Origin: an uncultured Bacteroidales bacterium | GTDB taxonomy: Bacteria; Bacteroidota; Bacteroidia; Bacteroidales; Paludibacteraceae | NCBI GenBank assembly: GCA_937910305.1 | Contig: CALEPS010000078.1 | Location: 1-20,018 of the forward strand | Direction: 5' to 3' | DNA: 20,018 bases | Part shown: in pieces, positions 13,588 through 19,103 of the stretch | Layout: each line of letters starts with the position of its first letter | How positions within the stretch are numbered: the first letter of the stretch is position 1 | Position numbers and translations under genes: made by a program | Notes under the pieces: generated by a model | Told to the model about the DNA's origin: nothing | What the model saw: only the letters and a program-made list of their open reading frames with translations | The model's database searches: none

Positions 13588-14913
13588 ATGCCTTCCTACC
13601 GTACTGCCATAACCGCTCTGTTACTGCTTCTTTTGCTGCCTTTGGCGGCGAAGAAACGGCAGCCTGTGCCCGATTCATTGCAGACGCTCACATATGAAGT
13701 GAACGGCGTGCCTCTTCGGATGCAGCGAGTGGAAGGCGGTTCATTTGTGATGGGTGCTACGCCCGACCAGCACGACCCGGACACCTATACCGACAAGCCC
13801 GCGCACCTCGTTTTTCTCTCCCCTTACTATATGGCGACAACCGAAGTCACCAACCGTCTCTGGCGGGCGGTCATGTCCGAAAAGGAGATGCTGGAGCTGT
13901 CCGGTTATCCCGAACACCCGGTCTCTTTTGTCAGCTGGCATGAAGCACAGCGGTTCGTGCGTCGGCTGGATAGTATCACCGGCATGCCTTTCCGTCTGCC
14001 GACCGAGGCGGAATGGGAGTTCGCAGCGCGTGGCGGAGCCAAGAGCAAGCACTATCGTTTTGCAGGCGGAGATGTCCCTGACAGCATAGGCTGGCTCTAT
14101 TCGGTGGCAGGGAACTGGACGCACCCGGTGGCACGCAAGCAGCCGAATGAGTTAGGGCTGTATGACATGACGGGCAATGTGGCGGAATGGTGTCAAGACC
14201 TCTACGGTCCCTACCACCTGTCCACGGCACCTGACCCTTGCGGAGCGGACACAGGCTCGTTCCGTATTGTGCGCGGCGGCAGTTACGATGAGGCGAAAGC
14301 CAACTGCCATCTGTCCGTGCGGCGGTGGTACGAGCCGGAGACATCCGTGGGGTATATCGGCCTGCGTGTGGCGCTGAGTCTGCCTGACGACCCCGGAGCG
14401 TCCTCCCGATTAACGGGAGGAGCGGCCTCCGCCGAGAAGGGCTATCTATCTCTCACGCAAAAGGTACGTATCAAAGGCCGCAGACTGCATTTTTACCTTG
14501 TGCCGGGCGAAGCACCCTATTATATCTCCGATGAGATCAGTGCGAATCAATGGAAGCGTGTCATGGCTGCGGAACCGCCGGACAAGGAGCGCGGCTTGGC
14601 TGTCGGCATGAGCCGGCAGGAGCGATTGCGTTTTGCGGAGACCTGCAGCCGTCTGGCAGACAAACCGCTGGCGGTCGCTTCGATAGCGGAGGTAGATAGT
14701 GCCATAGCGAAAGGAGCGATTGCCCCGCCTAAGCAGCCGAAACGCAAGCAATCCGTCCGGTCAACTCAGCGCAGCCGCAGAACACGCGAGAAACTCTCTC
14801 CGTGGACAGAACTGGTTGGCGTCCGGCTATCACTACCCGATGACCCTGTTCTGCTGGAATACAAGGGCGATGCTAACGAAAAACTCCCTTTGCGTCTCGT
14901 CATTAAGTTATAA
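13588..14913 (+). CDS. Exported SUMF1/FGE-domain protein with degenerate second copy
   Basis: I prefer the ATG at 13588 over the GTG one codon earlier, giving 441 residues. An N-terminal signal or anchor (TAITALLLLLLLPLAA) precedes a formylglycine-generating-enzyme-like domain at about 45-268: GGSFVMGATPD, TEVTNRLW, LPTEAEWEFAARGG, GNVAEWCQDLYGPY, RIVRGGSYDEAKANCHLSVR. By comparison with FGE, the GGSY segment keeps the second cysteine but has Glu where the first should be, so true FGE activity is doubtful. Many Bacteroidales relatives are structural or gliding/secretion-related. The C-terminal half repeats the layout in degenerate form (YYISDEISANQWKRVM, then GVRLSLPDDP). It is probably co-transcribed with the hydrolase gene. 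Confidence 0.82.
   Translation: MPSYRTAITALLLLLLLPLAAKKRQPVPDSLQTLTYEVNGVPLRMQRVEGGSFVMGATPDQHDPDTYTDKPAHLVFLSPYYMATTEVTNRLWRAVMSEKEMLELSGYPEHPVSFVSWHEAQRFVRRLDSITGMPFRLPTEAEWEFAARGGAKSKHYRFAGGDVPDSIGWLYSVAGNWTHPVARKQPNELGLYDMTGNVAEWCQDLYGPYHLSTAPDPCGADTGSFRIVRGGSYDEAKANCHLSVRRWYEPETSVGYIGLRVALSLPDDPGASSRLTGGAASAEKGYLSLTQKVRIKGRRLHFYLVPGEAPYYISDEISANQWKRVMAAEPPDKERGLAVGMSRQERLRFAETCSRLADKPLAVASIAEVDSAIAKGAIAPPKQPKRKQSVRSTQRSRRTREKLSPWTELVGVRLSLPDDPVLLEYKGDANEKLPLRLVIKL
14401..14421. repeat. In-frame hairpin inside the SUMF1-domain gene
   Basis: TCCTCCCG (14401-14408) and CGGGAGGA (14414-14421) are perfect arms around ATTAA. The hairpin falls in the linker between the first domain and the degenerate second copy, encoding part of GASSRLTGGAAS. 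It may be a small palindromic insertion or simply a G+C-rich linker. Confidence 0.55.
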
Positions 14914-14928
14914 AAATGGCACCTTCTC

Positions 14929-14959
14929 TTGCACATGTCCGAAAAAAGCAGTACCTTTG
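14929..14959 (+). promoter_or_regulatory. Bacteroidota-type promoter for acetyltransferase-flavodoxin pair
   Basis: TTGC at 14929-14932, a 19-bp spacer and TACCTTTG at 14952-14959 match the phylum pattern. The transcript would begin near 14966, which rules out the upstream in-frame ATG at 14916 and supports the ATG at 14988. Confidence 0.87.
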
Positions 14960-14987
14960 CAGTCGCAAATTAAAATCACTACGTAAT

Positions 14988-15527
14988 ATGGAAGAATTTC
15001 GTGTAGATCCGCGGGTGACGACATCCGAAGCGCAGGCGGTGTATATAGAGCAGGGCCGCAAACTGTTTGCATTCAACCAGACCGTTCCCTTTACGCCGGA
15101 GAATATCGAAGCAACGAAAGCCCTCTTTGGTGAGAACCTCGGCGAAGGAAGCATCGTCCAACCGCCCTTGAAAGGTGTCTGCTTTGACATGGTACATATC
15201 GGCAAAAACGTCATGATCATGCCGGACTGTCTGATGATGTCGCGCGGCGGTATTACGATAGAGGACGGCGCGATGATTGCGGCGAACGTGCAACTCATCA
15301 GCAATAACCACGACCTCTACGAGCGGCAGATACTCATCTGCAAGCCCGTGCGTATCTGTAAGAATGCTTGGGTGGGCGCAGGTGCAACTATCCTGCCGGG
15401 CGTGACGGTCGGCGAGAATGCTGTGGTAGCCGCTGCAGCGGTCGTGACCAAAGACGTCCCAGCCAACACCATCGTCGCCGGCAACCCTGCCAAAATCATC
15501 AAAACCATTCCGCCCAAAGAAAATTGA
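14988..15527 (+). CDS. Hexapeptide-repeat O-acetyltransferase (maltose/galactoside type)
   Basis: A 179-residue protein of the left-handed beta-helix acyltransferase family (LacA/Maa-like). Hexapeptide repeats are clear from VHIGKNVMIMPDCLM through ITIEDGAMIAANVQLISNNHD to AWVGAGATILPGVTVGENAV and VTKDVPANTIVAGNPAKIIK. The His of NNHD is the usual catalytic base. Such enzymes move an acetyl group from acetyl-CoA to a sugar hydroxyl or similar acceptor. The N-terminal segment (EGSIVQPPLKGVCFDMVHIG) also fits the family. The start at 14988 follows the promoter by 29 bp. The flavodoxin gene begins 6 bp after its stop, so they are probably one transcript. Confidence 0.9.
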   Translation: MEEFRVDPRVTTSEAQAVYIEQGRKLFAFNQTVPFTPENIEATKALFGENLGEGSIVQPPLKGVCFDMVHIGKNVMIMPDCLMMSRGGITIEDGAMIAANVQLISNNHDLYERQILICKPVRICKNAWVGAGATILPGVTVGENAVVAAAAVVTKDVPANTIVAGNPAKIIKTIPPKEN

Positions 15528-15533
15528 TATACA

Positions 15534-16142
15534 ATGAGAAAACTATTTTTAACAATCCTCGCAGGCATCGTTGCCTTGACGGGTTGCAATGCGCAAACAA
15601 CTAAAACAAATGAACAAATGGTAAATGATAAAATGAACAAATGTCTTGTAGTCTTTTTCTCCCATGCCGGAGACAACTACGCCGTAGGAAACATCAAAGT
15701 GGGCAACACCAAGATTGTTGCCGATTACATCAGCGAACTGACGGGTGCCGACCAGTTTGAGATTGTCACCCATAAGTATGACGGTATGGCATACAAGCCG
15801 CTCTGCGACCTTGCACAGGAAGAGCAGTACGCCGATGCCCGTCCGGCATTCGAGGGCAAGTTGGATAACCTTGACCAATACGATGTCATCTTCGTCGGCG
15901 GTCCCGTCTGGTGGGGCACCTACCCGCAAGTGATGTTTACCTTCTTCGACACCTACGACCTCAACGGCAAGACCATCTATCCGTTTACCACCCATGAGGG
16001 CAGCGGCTTGGGCTCATGCGTGAGCGATCTTCGCAAGGCATACCCCAATGCCGATGTGAAGAAAGGCTTCAGCATCTATGGTCACGAGGTGCGCACCAAC
16101 AAAGCGAAAGTCGAGAGCTGGATCAAAGGTCTGGAACTTTGA
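15534..16142 (+). CDS. Flavodoxin-family protein with apparent lipoprotein signal
   Basis: A 202-residue protein. Residues 38-202 form a flavodoxin: CLVVFFSHAGDNYAVG then KVGNTK (FMN phosphate loop, about 43-60), YDVIFVGGPVWWGTYPQVMF, IYPFTTHEGSGLG. It binds FMN and carries electrons or acts as a quinone/FMN reductase. The first 20 residues (MRKLFLTILAGIVALTGCNA) look like a lipoprotein signal with an LTGC lipobox at Cys18. A short tandem repeat tract (15603-15643) then encodes the linker up to the flavodoxin core. Internal Met codons at residues 29 and 34 could give a cytoplasmic form. It converges on the radical SAM gene, 31 bp away. Radical SAM enzymes need an electron donor, so a link is possible. 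Confidence 0.85.
   Translation: MRKLFLTILAGIVALTGCNAQTTKTNEQMVNDKMNKCLVVFFSHAGDNYAVGNIKVGNTKIVADYISELTGADQFEIVTHKYDGMAYKPLCDLAQEEQYADARPAFEGKLDNLDQYDVIFVGGPVWWGTYPQVMFTFFDTYDLNGKTIYPFTTHEGSGLGSCVSDLRKAYPNADVKKGFSIYGHEVRTNKAKVESWIKGLEL
15603..15643. repeat. In-frame short tandem tract (ACAAATG/GTAAATG unit)
   Basis: Five degenerate copies of a 7-8 bp unit (ACAAATGA, ACAAATG, GTAAATG, ATAAAATG, ACAAATG) join the lipoprotein signal to the flavodoxin domain. The unit is nearly the same as the intergenic tract at 18274-18310. Confidence 0.7.
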
Positions 16143-16173
16143 CAGAAACACGCATATTGACTTTATCAGCGAC

Positions 16174-17235
16174 TCACCCCTCTTTCCAGCACTGCGGGTC
16201 GGGGGCGTAGAAGTTATGGGTGTAGCCGAACGCTACAGCGGGACAGCCGCGGCAGAAACGCAGCAACTCGCACTTCGCGCATTTCTCAAAGCGCTCATGC
16301 TCGCGGTACGCGTTCATCCTCGGTCCGTGATAAACATCGTACATCTCTTCCGACACGGAGCCGACATAACTCTCGAAACGGCGGCACGCCATGAGCCGTC
16401 CGTCGGCAGAAATAGTGAAATGGCAGTTGCCGCAGTTGCAACCGTCGTAGATGGTATCCGGGGCTAAGTTATCCGGGATTGTCCAAAGACCGCGCTCGTA
16501 GAGATAGAGCGTCCAGAGATGGTCTTTGAGGTTGAAGGTGGTTTCGGAATCCTTGTATTGCTCGAACTTATGCCAGCAGCGGTCAAGAAAATCGCGGTAG
16601 CGCAAAGGCTCCACATGCCACCCGGCATTGCCCTTTGTACTTTGTACTTTGTCACTTTGTCCCTTAACCTTGTCCTCTGAGGTCGGGCAGTAACGGCCGA
16701 AAGCGAAGATGTCCGCGTGGTGGGCGACGATGATGTCAATCAGTTCGGGTATCTCGTCTATGTTCGCTGCGCTGATGGTGGACATGATAGCGCAATGCAT
16801 ACCCGCTTCGCGGATGACAGGGATTGCCGCGAGTGTGGCGTCAAACGAACCGGGCTTGCGGAAACGGTCATGCGTCTCTCTCAGACCGTCCAGCGAGAGT
16901 TGGTACTTGCGGCAGCCGAGTGTGTGCATCCTCCGGCACACTTCGGGCGTGAGGTGGAAGGGATTGCCCATGAGCGTGAAGGGTATTCCGCGGCTGTGTA
17001 CCAGCTCCAGCAAGTCCCAGAAACGGCGGTGCAGAATAGGATCGCCGCCGGTGATATAGAGGTATGGCGCATGGTTCATCCGCTGTGCCATACGACAGAT
17101 GTTATCGAGAGTACTGACCAGCCGTTCCCACGGCGTTTCTATCAACGCAGGGTGTCCCTCAGCGAAGATATAGCAGTGTTTGCACCGCTGGTCGCACTCG
17201 TCGGTTATATGCCACTGAAAGGCAAAATACTCCAT
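16174..17235 (-). CDS. Radical SAM/SPASM peptide-modifying enzyme, ACGX system
   Basis: A 353-residue enzyme. Cys14, Cys18 and Cys21 (CDQRCKHC) form the SAM-binding 4Fe-4S motif, YITGGDP (60-66) is the SAM-contacting GGD segment, and YQLSLDG follows. The C-terminal SPASM region has cysteines at about 266, 268, 271, 284, 319, 322, 328, 331 and 349 (GCNCGNCHFTISADGRLMAC; CAKCELLRFCRGC), enough for two auxiliary clusters. SPASM enzymes modify ribosomal peptides, for example by thioether bonds. The ACGX-repeat peptide gene ends 2 bp before this ATG, so the pair is translationally coupled, and I recognise the combination as the named ACGX system. A repeat tract inserts EDKVKGQSDKVQSTKGNA at about residues 187-204, probably a surface loop. 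Confidence 0.92.
   Translation of the reverse strand: MEYFAFQWHITDECDQRCKHCYIFAEGHPALIETPWERLVSTLDNICRMAQRMNHAPYLYITGGDPILHRRFWDLLELVHSRGIPFTLMGNPFHLTPEVCRRMHTLGCRKYQLSLDGLRETHDRFRKPGSFDATLAAIPVIREAGMHCAIMSTISAANIDEIPELIDIIVAHHADIFAFGRYCPTSEDKVKGQSDKVQSTKGNAGWHVEPLRYRDFLDRCWHKFEQYKDSETTFNLKDHLWTLYLYERGLWTIPDNLAPDTIYDGCNCGNCHFTISADGRLMACRRFESYVGSVSEEMYDVYHGPRMNAYREHERFEKCAKCELLRFCRGCPAVAFGYTHNFYAPDPQCWKEG
16631..16676. repeat. In-frame short tandem tract (CTTTGTA/CTTTGTC unit)
   Basis: Five to six copies of a 7-8 bp unit (CTTTGTA, CTTTGTA, CTTTGTCA, CTTTGTCC, CTTAACC, TTGTCC) lie in frame inside the radical SAM gene. Read on the coding strand they give a Lys/Asp/Ser/Gln-rich loop between the radical SAM barrel and the SPASM part. 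Confidence 0.75.
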
Positions 17236-17237
17236 GC

Positions 17238-17444
17238 TTACTTGTCTCCGGCTCCGCAGGAAGCACCGCAGGCAGCGGGTTTCTCTTCGGGTTTGTCACC
17301 TGCGCCGCAAGCACTACCGCAAGCTGCCGGTTTCTCTTCGGGTTTGTCACCTGTACCACATGCACTACCGCAAGCGGCGGGTTTCTCCTCGCACAGCATA
17401 CCTTGTGCGCTGTGAGGAACGTAAAGATCGTTTACACGTTTCAT
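17238..17444 (-). CDS. ACGX-repeat precursor peptide (RiPP candidate)
   Basis: A 68-residue peptide. Residues 1-18 (MKRVNDLYVPHSAQGMLC) are a short leader. The rest is three repeats of 17 residues: EEKPAACGSACGTGDKP (19-35), EEKPAACGSACGAGDKP (36-52) and EEKPAACGASCGAGDK (53-68). Each repeat has a CGxxCG pair (Cys25/29, 42/46, 59/63), plus Cys18 in the leader. It has no signal peptide. The radical SAM/SPASM start lies 2 bp after its stop, and the nitroreductase gene lies 33 bp upstream. Known SPASM systems crosslink Cys to nearby residues in such repeats, so the six repeat cysteines are likely substrates, which is inference. The final product and its role are unknown; no exporter or peptidase is seen nearby. 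Confidence 0.92.
   Translation of the reverse strand: MKRVNDLYVPHSAQGMLCEEKPAACGSACGTGDKPEEKPAACGSACGAGDKPEEKPAACGASCGAGDK
17241..17390 (-). repeat. 51-bp tandem repeat array of the precursor peptide
   Basis: Nearly three copies of a 51-bp unit encode the 17-residue ACGX repeats. Copies differ at several positions, many of them silent, so the array is not a very recent duplication and selection seems to keep the protein repeat. Confidence 0.85.
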
Positions 17445-17476
17445 AATAATGAATAATTAATAATGAATAATGAATA
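17445..17476. repeat. Short A+T-rich tandem tract (AATAATG unit)
   Basis: Repeats of AATAATGA/AATAATTA fill the whole 33-bp spacer between the nitroreductase stop and the precursor peptide start, so the tract doubles as the peptide's ribosome-loading region. The A+T-rich leader fits Bacteroidota translation starts. Confidence 0.65.
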
Positions 17477-17477
17477 T

Positions 17478-18056
17478 TTACTCAACAATGAGTGTTCTGT
17501 TTTCTTTGCGGGGCTTGATTTTGGGGTACTCGCCTTTGCAGTAACCGAGCAGCACAAAGCACCTCGGCGCGTAGTTATCGGGCACGGCCCATTGTGCCAT
17601 GAGCGACTTGCCGTAGTCGTTGTAGAAGGTCTCTTCCGCACGGGCGATAATACACGATGCGATGCCCAATTCCGTTGCCGCCAGAACCATGTTTTCCGCA
17701 CAGCAGAAAGCGTCCGGCACGCTGTAGAGGAAGTTATGTTGCGCAAACACTACCACCACCGTCGGGGCACCGTAGAAACCGCTTTTGATGGTCGGGTCAT
17801 CAATGATGCTGGGCTGCTCAGCCGACACATTGCCGCCGATGAGATGGTCACGCCGCAGGCTCGCCACATTCAGTTTGCCCAGTTTCTCGGACACCTCGCG
17901 GTCGCGGATTGCCACAATCATACTGCGCTGTCCGCCGCCTGCATTCGGCGCAAACGAACCGGCTTCGATGATACGTTCCAAGTCTTCACGGGGAATCTGC
18001 TTGTCCTCGTACTTGCGTATCGACCGACGGTATTTGACTAATTCAAAGAAATTCAT
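17478..18056 (-). CDS. Nitroreductase-family flavoprotein
   Basis: A 192-residue FMN-dependent oxidoreductase of the nitroreductase fold. The N-terminal RRSIRKYEDKQIPREDLERI (10-29) holds the FMN phosphate contacts, AGSFAPNAGGGQRSMIVAI is the family core, and AAENMVLAATELGIASC-like sequence (AENMVLAATELGIASCII) is the dimer helix. It is the first gene of the operon leading to the ACGX precursor and radical SAM genes, 33 bp upstream of the peptide. Relatives act on quinones, nitro compounds or flavins; in some peptide pathways they act as dehydrogenases. Either a redox supply role or a direct modifying role is possible. The promoter at 18078-18108 precedes it, divergent from an HxlR regulator. 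Confidence 0.9.
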   Translation of the reverse strand: MNFFELVKYRRSIRKYEDKQIPREDLERIIEAGSFAPNAGGGQRSMIVAIRDREVSEKLGKLNVASLRRDHLIGGNVSAEQPSIIDDPTIKSGFYGAPTVVVVFAQHNFLYSVPDAFCCAENMVLAATELGIASCIIARAEETFYNDYGKSLMAQWAVPDNYAPRCFVLLGYCKGEYPKIKPRKENRTLIVE

Positions 18057-18077
18057 AAAGAGATGATTTTTCGGCTA

Positions 18078-18108
18078 CAAAATTACTGCTTTTTTTTGAA
18101 ATACGCAA
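18078..18108 (-). promoter_or_regulatory. Bacteroidota-type promoter for nitroreductase-ACGX-rSAM operon
   Basis: On the minus strand, TTGC (18108-18105), a 19-bp spacer and TAATTTTG (18085-18078) fit the -33/-7 pattern. It lies 22 bp before the nitroreductase ATG. The shared 261-bp region with the HxlR gene probably contains the regulator's binding site, but I could not single out a clear operator. Confidence 0.8.
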
Positions 18109-18212
18109 GAGAGGTAAAATAGATTAGTTAGTAACCTATTCCGCCATTTTGGAAATAACTTGCATCTCAGACATAAAATTTTGATAAAAAAGTTACTTTT
18201 TTTTTGAAAGTA

Positions 18213-18243
18213 TTGTACAAATGGGAAAATAGTCGTATCTTTG
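18213..18243 (+). promoter_or_regulatory. Bacteroidota-type promoter for HxlR regulator
   Basis: TTGT at 18213-18216, a 19-bp spacer and TATCTTTG at 18236-18243 fit the -33/-7 pattern. The leader of about 70 nt to the ATG at 18318 contains a GTAAATG repeat tract. Confidence 0.8.
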
Positions 18244-18273
18244 CCGTCGAAAATGACCAATTGGCTCAATGTC

Positions 18274-18310
18274 CAAATAAATGGTAAATGGTAAATGATT
18301 AAATTGTAAA
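18274..18310. repeat. Short tandem tract (GTAAATG unit) in HxlR leader
   Basis: Copies of ATAAATG, GTAAATG, GTAAATG, ATTAAAT and GTAAATG occupy the 5' leader of the HxlR gene. The unit matches the in-frame tract at 15603-15643. Confidence 0.7.
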
Positions 18311-18317
18311 TGCCTTT

Positions 18318-18683
18318 ATGCGAAAGAAAGACAGTCAGAATTCCATGTTTGAGATGTGCCCGGTGCGCAATGTAATAGCCCGTTTTGGTAATAAATGGGG
18401 TTTCTTAGTGTTGCTTGTCATCAGCGAACACGGCACAATCCGTTTTAGCGAACTGAGCCGCGCTATACCGGATATTAGCACGCGCGTTTTAAGCGGTACG
18501 CTGCGCACGCTCGAAGCGGATGACCTCATCGTCCGCAAGGTGTATCCGGAAATTCCGCCGCGCGTGGAATACAGTCTCACGCCCATCGGCGCAGAGTTAG
18601 TGCCTATTGTGCAGGAGCTAACAGCATGGGCATCCAAGAACCTGCCGACAATCATGAAGCACCGTCAGCAGTTCGAGGCATGA
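18318..18683 (+). CDS. HxlR-family winged-helix regulator
   Basis: A 121-residue transcription factor. The family hallmark CPVR (Cys14) is followed by VIARFGNKWGFLVLLVIS, RFSELSRAIPDISTRVLSGT and LRTLEADDLIVRKVYPEIPP, then VEYSLTPIG (wing). HxlR proteins bind DNA as dimers, and the N-terminal Cys often senses electrophiles or redox stress. The gene is divergent from the nitroreductase-ACGX-radical SAM operon with a shared 261-bp promoter region, so it is the likely regulator of that operon. HxlR-nitroreductase pairs are common. The effector is unknown. A hairpin follows the stop codon directly. Confidence 0.93.
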   Translation: MRKKDSQNSMFEMCPVRNVIARFGNKWGFLVLLVISEHGTIRFSELSRAIPDISTRVLSGTLRTLEADDLIVRKVYPEIPPRVEYSLTPIGAELVPIVQELTAWASKNLPTIMKHRQQFEA

Positions 18684-18686
18684 TAA

Positions 18687-18714
18687 AAGCGGCTCACGGC
18701 AATGTGAGCCGCTT
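18687..18714 (+). terminator. Hairpin after HxlR gene, probable terminator
   Basis: AAGCGGCTCAC (18687-18697) and GTGAGCCGCTT (18704-18714) are perfect 11-bp arms around GGCAAT, starting 3 bp after the HxlR stop. There is no good T run, so it may stabilise the 3' end rather than end transcription by itself. Confidence 0.65.
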
Positions 18715-18736
18715 CTGGTCAGCCTTTCCTCGTATG

Positions 18737-18836
18737 ATGGTCCCGTGATGGTAAGGCGAAGGACAGCGCGTTCCCATGACGGAGGAAGCACATGACCATC
18801 ACGGGACCATGTCCCGGGAACGACCCGCTGAAGTCC
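18737..18836. other. Interlocked inverted repeats, possible pseudoknotted RNA or palindromic element
   Basis: ATGGTCCCGTGATGGT (18737-18752) is perfectly complementary to ACCATCACGGGACCAT (18795-18810). A second set crosses it: GGAC-AGCG-CGTTCCC (18761-18775) can pair with GGGAACG, CGCT and GTCC at 18816-18836. The two stems interleave and would form a pseudoknot or exclude each other. The 396-bp gap 18684-19079 contains no gene that I can support. Confidence 0.45.
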
Positions 18837-18928
18837 GAAGGACATCCTAAAAAATCTTCTTTAAAAAATTAGTCCGACTGACCGCCATGCCGCTTCAGCG
18901 GCGTCTCTACGCGCGTATGCGCAGTACC

Positions 18929-18969
18929 ACCACCTTTAATTAAAGGTGGTAGCTACCACCTACGGTGGT
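18929..18969. repeat. Alternating ACCACC/GGTGGT palindrome cluster
   Basis: Four alternating half-sites run in a row: ACCACC, GGTGGT, ACCACC, GGTGGT. The first pair with its TTTAATTAAA centre is a perfect 22-bp palindrome (18929-18950), the inner pair around AGCT is a perfect 16-bp palindrome (18945-18960), and the last pair encloses TAC. GCCGC/GCGGC and GCGC/GCGC hairpins lie just before it (18889-18922). It could be an operator array or a repetitive palindromic element. Confidence 0.6.
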
Positions 18970-18982
18970 GGCGGGGTTGGGC

Positions 18983-19034
18983 TTTCTTTTTTATTATTCT
19001 TTTGGTTCTTTTCTTTTTCTTTTTTCTTTCTCCA
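18983..19034. other. Polypyrimidine tract
   Basis: A nearly unbroken run of T and C (TTTCTTTTTTATTATTC and onward) about 50 bp long lies between the palindrome cluster and the truncated promoter. I see no gene in it. It may be part of the join region or a transcription stop for plus-strand RNA. Confidence 0.5.
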
Positions 19035-19079
19035 GGGGGTAAGCCTTAACCGGCAAATTTAAGAAAATAGCCTTTCCCC

Positions 19080-19103
19080 TTGCATATCTCGCAAAAAAGT
19101 TGT
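19080..19103 (+). promoter_or_regulatory. Truncated Bacteroidota-type promoter at a sequence junction
   Basis: TTGC at 19080-19083 and a 19-bp spacer ending in AAAAAAGTTG match the other promoters in the window, in sequence style as well as spacing. At 19103 the -7 box should begin (TAnnTTTG), but the sequence reads TCAAAAAG. Only the first T is kept. The break coincides with the change to very A+T-rich, eukaryote-like sequence. Confidence 0.6.

Noticed and set aside
14916..14987. Upstream in-frame ATG for the acetyltransferase
   Set aside because: It lies before the promoter's -33 box, so it would not be on the transcript. The ATG at 14988 begins the family-like sequence.
17241..17390. 51-bp direct repeats as a CRISPR array
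   Set aside because: Copies are directly adjacent with no unique spacers, and they encode a protein repeat in frame.
16717..17415. Plus-strand open frame of 232 codons across the radical SAM and peptide genes
   Set aside because: It is the shadow of the radical SAM gene and the 51-bp repeats. Its end repeats a PQAAGFSSG motif only because of the peptide gene on the other strand.
17463..18041. Plus-strand open frame of 192 codons opposite the nitroreductase gene
   Set aside because: It mirrors the nitroreductase almost exactly in length. Nitroreductase motifs are on the minus strand, and the minus strand has the promoter.
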